This document shows positions 9,201-11,674 of a stretch of 11,674 nt of DNA, piece by piece. A program made the position numbers and the translations under genes. Positions within the stretch are counted from its first letter, which is position 1; every line of letters starts with the position of its first letter. Below the pieces are notes generated by a model. That model had not been told where the DNA came from and made no database searches. It was given only the letters and a program-made list of their open reading frames with translations. The stretch lies in contig JAAMXY010000841.1 in assembly GCA_019677205.1 (NCBI GenBank), forward strand, positions 713 to 12,386. The letters are read 5' to 3'. The DNA comes from Pinguiococcus pyrenoidosus. Lineage: Eukaryota; Sar; Pinguiophyceae; Pinguiochrysidales; Pinguiochrysidaceae.

Positions 9201-9806
9201 GACGCGGATCTTGGTGCGGCATCATGAGATCGCCTCCTCCGGACGAACCTTCCACAGTCTTTCCTTGATCTCGTCCTGCTCGTCCTCTGGAACTTCGCCC
9301 CCGAGCCATCCGATCCAGACGAACTCCATCTCCAGCTTGGTGCCCTGCAGAGCTGTGACGAGGCCGCCGCTACTCATGCGGAAGCTCACGTGGCCGTCTT
9401 CGTTGCGATGCATCGTGACCGGAAGCCGGTTTGCCACCACAAGGACTCGATTGATGTTGGGTGTGGCGTCTGCAATCTCTGCCGCCACTTCCACATCTCG
9501 CTCCTCTGCTGTGCGGACCTATGGAGCACCGCGTGCAGACGTGCTTAGCCTTTCCGCTTCCTTCGCTTTGCCTCCCACCTGCCCGCGCAGGCCTCCGAAG
9601 CTCGTGAAACAGCGCCGAACGCGCCCGCTGAGCGCCGCGATTTCGCATCGTACCTCTAGGAGCTGCCTCTGCAGGTCTTGGATGCTCGCCAGAATGGCCT
9701 GCTCGCGGACGGCGAGCTCGTCCGGCGTGTCTGCGCCCGTTCCAGCCGTAACCTGCGCAGGGAGGACAAACTCCGCCGTCGCATTGGTGAAGCCTTTTGT
9801 CTCCAT
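6208..9806 (-). CDS. Bifunctional trehalose-6-phosphate synthase/phosphatase (GT20 + HAD)
   Basis: Model (minus strand): exons 9806-9654, 9518-9249, 9180-8382, 8312-8079, 8012-7267, 7198-6411, 6331-6208; introns GT-AG, 66-135 nt; 1037 aa. The protein would make trehalose 6-phosphate from UDP-glucose and glucose 6-phosphate, then dephosphorylate it to trehalose. Residues 75-505 are the GT20 synthase: VLVVANRLPV, YNGFSNDVLWPLFHY, WVHDYHLM, FLHTPWPSSEVYR, DRVDYIKG with R352 and K357, and VRDGMNLVSHE with D451 and E459. Residues 575-1015 are the HAD phosphatase: SDYDGTLT with D583 and D585, SGRE at 623, K745, and GDDRSDED at 830-837. All expected catalytic motifs are present, so both activities look intact. 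Residues 1-70 are a short extension with a probable helix (AILASIQDLQRQLLE) and no targeting peptide. Two low-complexity insertions (about 756-822 and 846-971) interrupt the phosphatase. The start has context GCCATGG. Cytosolic location is inferred. Confidence 0.93.
6480..6850 (-). repeat. Coding low-complexity insert with a Gly-Leu run in the phosphatase domain
   Basis: This part of exon 6 encodes about 125 residues rich in Gly, Ser, Glu, Pro and Ala, including an uninterrupted GLGLGLGLGL stretch near residues 934-943. It sits between the catalytic GDDRSDED motif and the last conserved strand (AKVYTVHLGADNSAADYRID). The frame is open through it and homology resumes on both sides, so it reads as an expressed insertion rather than an unspliced intron, although that cannot be excluded. 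Confidence 0.7.
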
Positions 9807-10056
9807 GGCTGCCCGGTCATTCGCAGCGCGCGTCCGCTGTGATGTCTGCTCGGCGTTGTCGAGGACGGAGGCTACTCCACGGCGACTGGCGGTCGGCTTC
9901 GTGCGCTAGAGCCGGCGTTCAGAAGGGCGGGCGGATTCCGGCCGTCCGGAGGCAGACAGAGGGCATGTCTTTTTCCTCGGGATTCCCATACTGATAGATT
10001 TTACAATTAATATTTTTAATATAGTAACCTAAGATTTCATAAATTTTTGATTTATA

Positions 10057-10068
10057 TTATCATGATAA
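10057..10068. repeat. 12-nt perfect palindrome TTATCATGATAA
   Basis: It lies in the AT-rich part of the divergent promoter spacer. Short AT-rich palindromes arise often by chance in such sequence, so a binding-site role is only possible. Confidence 0.4.
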
Positions 10069-10074
10069 AATTTT

Positions 10075-10100
10075 AATCTGAAAATCTGAAATCTGAAAAT
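10075..10100. repeat. Short tandem AATCTGAAA repeat
   Basis: The unit AATCTGAAA (with variants AATCTGAA) is repeated three to four times head to tail within the AT-rich island. It is a minor microsatellite-like tract with no visible coding role. Confidence 0.65.
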
Positions 10101-10377
10101 CCTCAATCCTCGCACAATCCGAGATGCAGTATTGACGTTACAGAAAAACGTATAAAACAAATTTAAAAATATTGATATAGTATAGTAGTATTGATTCCCG
10201 AAACGCCTGATGTGGAATGACAGACGGATCTATCGGAATCGTCGAACTGAGGTGTTCGCAGTGCTCGACCAGCGCGAGCGCGCGCGTGGAGGTGTGTAGA
10301 GCTTGACCTTTGCTGCGGGCGTCCAGCCGTTTGCCAGCTTGCTCAGAGTTGTTTGCTGAGAGACCACCTCGAGCCAA

Positions 10378-11102
10378 ATGTCGACCAAGGAAGAGAGCAA
10401 GCCCGAGGTTTCGACCGGGGAGCGGAAGCGTCAAACGTTCATGGAGAAGCTAACGAATGAGCCCTTGGTGCCTCTCGGTACGCCCTTCGCCCACCAAGCA
10501 CAGGGGCTGAGAGAGTGAAAGGGACAGTGGACGAAGAGGAAGCATAAAAGAAAGACCTCTTGCGACTCACGAGCTTTGGCGCTGGCTGCATGTGCAAGAG
10601 GCAAGGGACAACGCACGAACCGAAGCTGTGCAGGACGTCCTCCTGCTATCCACAATAGTTTCGCCGCATGCAGACGGCCTAGAAATGCCACTCCTAGAGA
10701 CGAGGCCAAGCCGACGTCGCGTCGCAGGGCGGCTGCGAGAGGCGACGGGCTGCGGCGTTGCCCCGATGTTCTTCCTGACCCTTCGTTTGCATCGTCCCCT
10801 GCTGCAGGGAGCCTGGTCACCGTCGCTTGCCTTGTGGGGGCGATGAGCGCCTTCCGCGCGAAGAACCCGTACCGCATGAACAGGATGATGCAGGGACGTG
10901 TGCTTGCGCAGTTTTTCACCGTCGGCGCAATCGTAGTTGGTACGTTTCCACGCGCCGCTTCCTTCGTCCTCCCCAACCGAGCTCTGTCTTGCTCATCTTT
11001 CGTGACCCCACAGGCGCCGGCATGGGGCTTCGGCCGACGATCACGGATCGCAGCGACGAGAGGTTTCGCCGCCCAGAGGAGAAGGAAGAAGTGAAGTCAT
11101 GA
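10378..11102 (+). CDS. HIG1-domain protein (Rcf1/HIGD-like respiratory supercomplex factor)
   Basis: Model: exons 10378-10477, 10808-10939, 11014-11102; two GT-AG introns of 330 and 74 nt, both phase 1; 106 aa. After a charged N-terminus (MSTKEESKPEVSTGERKR) comes the HIG_1_N domain: NEPLVPLGSLVTVACLVGAM, a Phe/Arg turn (FRAKNP), then RMNRMMQGRVLAQFFTVGAI and a second hydrophobic helix ending GMGLRPT. This is the two-helix hairpin of the HIG1/Rcf1 family, whose members sit in the mitochondrial inner membrane and help assemble or modulate cytochrome c oxidase and respiratory supercomplexes. The RVLAQ core is the family signature. The basic/acidic tail (RFRRPEEKEEVKS) is not diagnostic. The protein length is typical of the family. 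The first intron is much longer than any other here. Identity of the domain is firm; the exact role in this organism is inferred. Confidence 0.9.
10478..10807 (+). other. Long first intron of the HIG1 gene
   Basis: At 330 nt this intron is more than twice as long as any other in the window (54-135 nt). It begins GTACGC and ends CTGCTGCAG. Joining at these sites restores the conserved PLG-SLV core of the HIG1 domain exactly. I see no convincing gene, snoRNA-type box pair or repeat inside it. Confidence 0.7.
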
Positions 11103-11177
11103 TGAAGCCATAAAAGCAAAAACTTAACATCGCGTGCGCGCTTGTCTCTTCTATTCACCAAAATGCGCTACTGGCTA

Positions 11178-11674
11178 TCACTTCTTCAACGCCTTTGATT
11201 TACGATTCTCGACATGCACAAGCCTCACGGCGTGCGTGATGCTCTTCCACACTTGGCATCCGAAGCACTCCTTTCCTTTTGAGTGCGGCGTCACCTCGTG
11301 GAGCTTTGCTGTCTGTACCAGCCTCCTGGCTTCTTTGCAGATGGGAAGCGTGGAGCCCGGATGCCTCATGGCGAAGCCGATGGCCGCGACGCTGGTTCGC
11401 ATTTTCCGCAGCAGAGCGGGATTCACGTCACTGTCCTTTCCCATGATCACCTTCACGCTGTGGCGGACCGCCTTATCTAAAGTGTTGGCGTCCAGAAACA
11501 GGTCCCGCTCCGCCTCCCTGCGCGGCGAGCGCTTCGGGCGCTTGGTGGCTCGGAGGGGCGCGTCCTCGCCCGGCGCCATCGGGCGCTTTCGATCCGGCGA
11601 CGGCTTGAAGGTCACGGGAAGCGGATGCGAGAGCTCCATGAGCGCATCGGCCGTCGGTGTCCTGGTTCTCTCGT
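11178..11674 (-). CDS. Basic protein of unknown function, possibly continuing beyond the window
   Basis: The minus-strand frame from the edge to TGA at 11180-11178 is open. The first ATG inside the window is at 11639-11637 and would give 153 aa, but the frame stays open upstream to the edge, so the start may lie outside. The N-terminal third is Pro/Lys/Arg-rich with possible nuclear localisation clusters (KRPKRSPRR near residue 33). The remainder has mixed helical character (VRHSVKVIMGKDSDVNPALL) and a CFGC pair (KGKECFGCQVW), ending in a basic tail. I do not recognise a family. A nuclear location is a guess from the basic clusters. It converges on the HIG1 gene with only 75 nt between stops, which suggests a compact genome with overlapping 3' untranslated regions. 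Confidence 0.55.
   Translation of the reverse strand, partial: ERTRTPTADALMELSHPLPVTFKPSPDRKRPMAPGEDAPLRATKRPKRSPRREAERDLFLDANTLDKAVRHSVKVIMGKDSDVNPALLRKMRTSVAAIGFAMRHPGSTLPICKEARRLVQTAKLHEVTPHSKGKECFGCQVWKSITHAVRLVHVENRKSKALKK

Larger units (their letters stand above)
9807..10377. promoter_or_regulatory. Divergent promoter spacer with an AT-rich island
   Basis: These 571 nt separate the divergently transcribed trehalose and HIG1 genes and must contain both promoters. The part nearest the trehalose gene is GC-rich. An abrupt AT-rich island follows at about 9990-10200. It holds a perfect 12-nt palindrome, TTATCATGATAA, at 10057-10068, a short tandem AATCTGAAA-type repeat at about 10075-10100, and a TATAAAA string near 10150. 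No core element can be assigned to either gene with confidence. Confidence 0.55.

Noticed and set aside
9492-9518. AGCAG double acceptor near 9507 for trehalose exon 2
   Set aside because: Either AG would shift the frame relative to the first exon. The TAG at 9521-9519 keeps phase 0.
8062-9909. Plus-strand open frame of 615 codons opposite the trehalose gene
   Set aside because: The minus strand encodes an intact GT20 domain with all catalytic motifs; the plus frame crosses several of its introns and shows no family features.
10431-10976. Minus-strand 181-codon frame across the HIG1 gene
   Set aside because: It covers the first intron and second exon of a well-supported HIG1 protein and has no recognisable character.
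1-11674. Prokaryotic features, CRISPR arrays, tRNA or rRNA genes
   Set aside because: No repeat-spacer array, cloverleaf with conserved arms or rRNA core segment was noticed, and the spliced genes make a bacterial source very unlikely.

Overview
This window looks like nuclear DNA of a unicellular eukaryote, most likely an alga or other protist. Genes lie on both strands, 22 short spliceosomal introns can be placed (54-135 nt plus one of 330 nt), coding DNA is moderately GC-rich, and the spacers hold AT-rich islands, triplet runs and palindromes. There are no operons, Shine-Dalgarno sites or spliced-leader signs. I cannot name the lineage from sequence alone. All exon models below were joined by hand from reading frame, splice dinucleotides, phase and family similarity; none has transcript support here.

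Layout, left to right. At the left edge is the start of a minus-strand gene for a Glu/Gln/Ala-rich, basic protein that runs out of the window. A roughly 600-nt AT-richer spacer with an 83-nt tandem duplication follows. Then come two tandem plus-strand paralogs. Gene A (760-3540, 8 exons, 769 aa) encodes a signal peptide, a GT-B-like glycosyltransferase region and a C-terminal 2-oxoglutarate/Fe(II) dioxygenase. Gene B (4097-5735, 8 exons, 385 aa) encodes an N-terminal membrane anchor and the same dioxygenase without the glycosyltransferase part. All seven intron positions and phases match between A and B, and five of six internal exons are identical in length. A perfect 22-nt palindrome lies just upstream of gene B.

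Convergent to gene B, on the minus strand, is a seven-exon gene (9806 down to 6208, 1037 aa) for a bifunctional trehalose-6-phosphate synthase/phosphatase. Its catalytic motifs are intact, but its phosphatase domain is interrupted by two large low-complexity insertions. After a divergent, AT-rich promoter spacer comes a three-exon plus-strand gene for a 106-aa HIG1-domain (Rcf1-like) mitochondrial protein. Convergent to it at the right edge is an unrecognised basic minus-strand protein that may continue beyond the window.

The most interesting element is gene A. A glycosyltransferase-like region joined in front of a prolyl-hydroxylase-type dioxygenase in one secretory protein resembles in layout the bifunctional lysyl hydroxylase/glycosyltransferases (LH3/PLOD3, mimivirus L230), but the sequence families appear different. 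The membrane-anchored stand-alone hydroxylase lies next door. Together they may form a protein hydroxylation and hydroxyl-glycosylation module of the secretory pathway; that role is inference.
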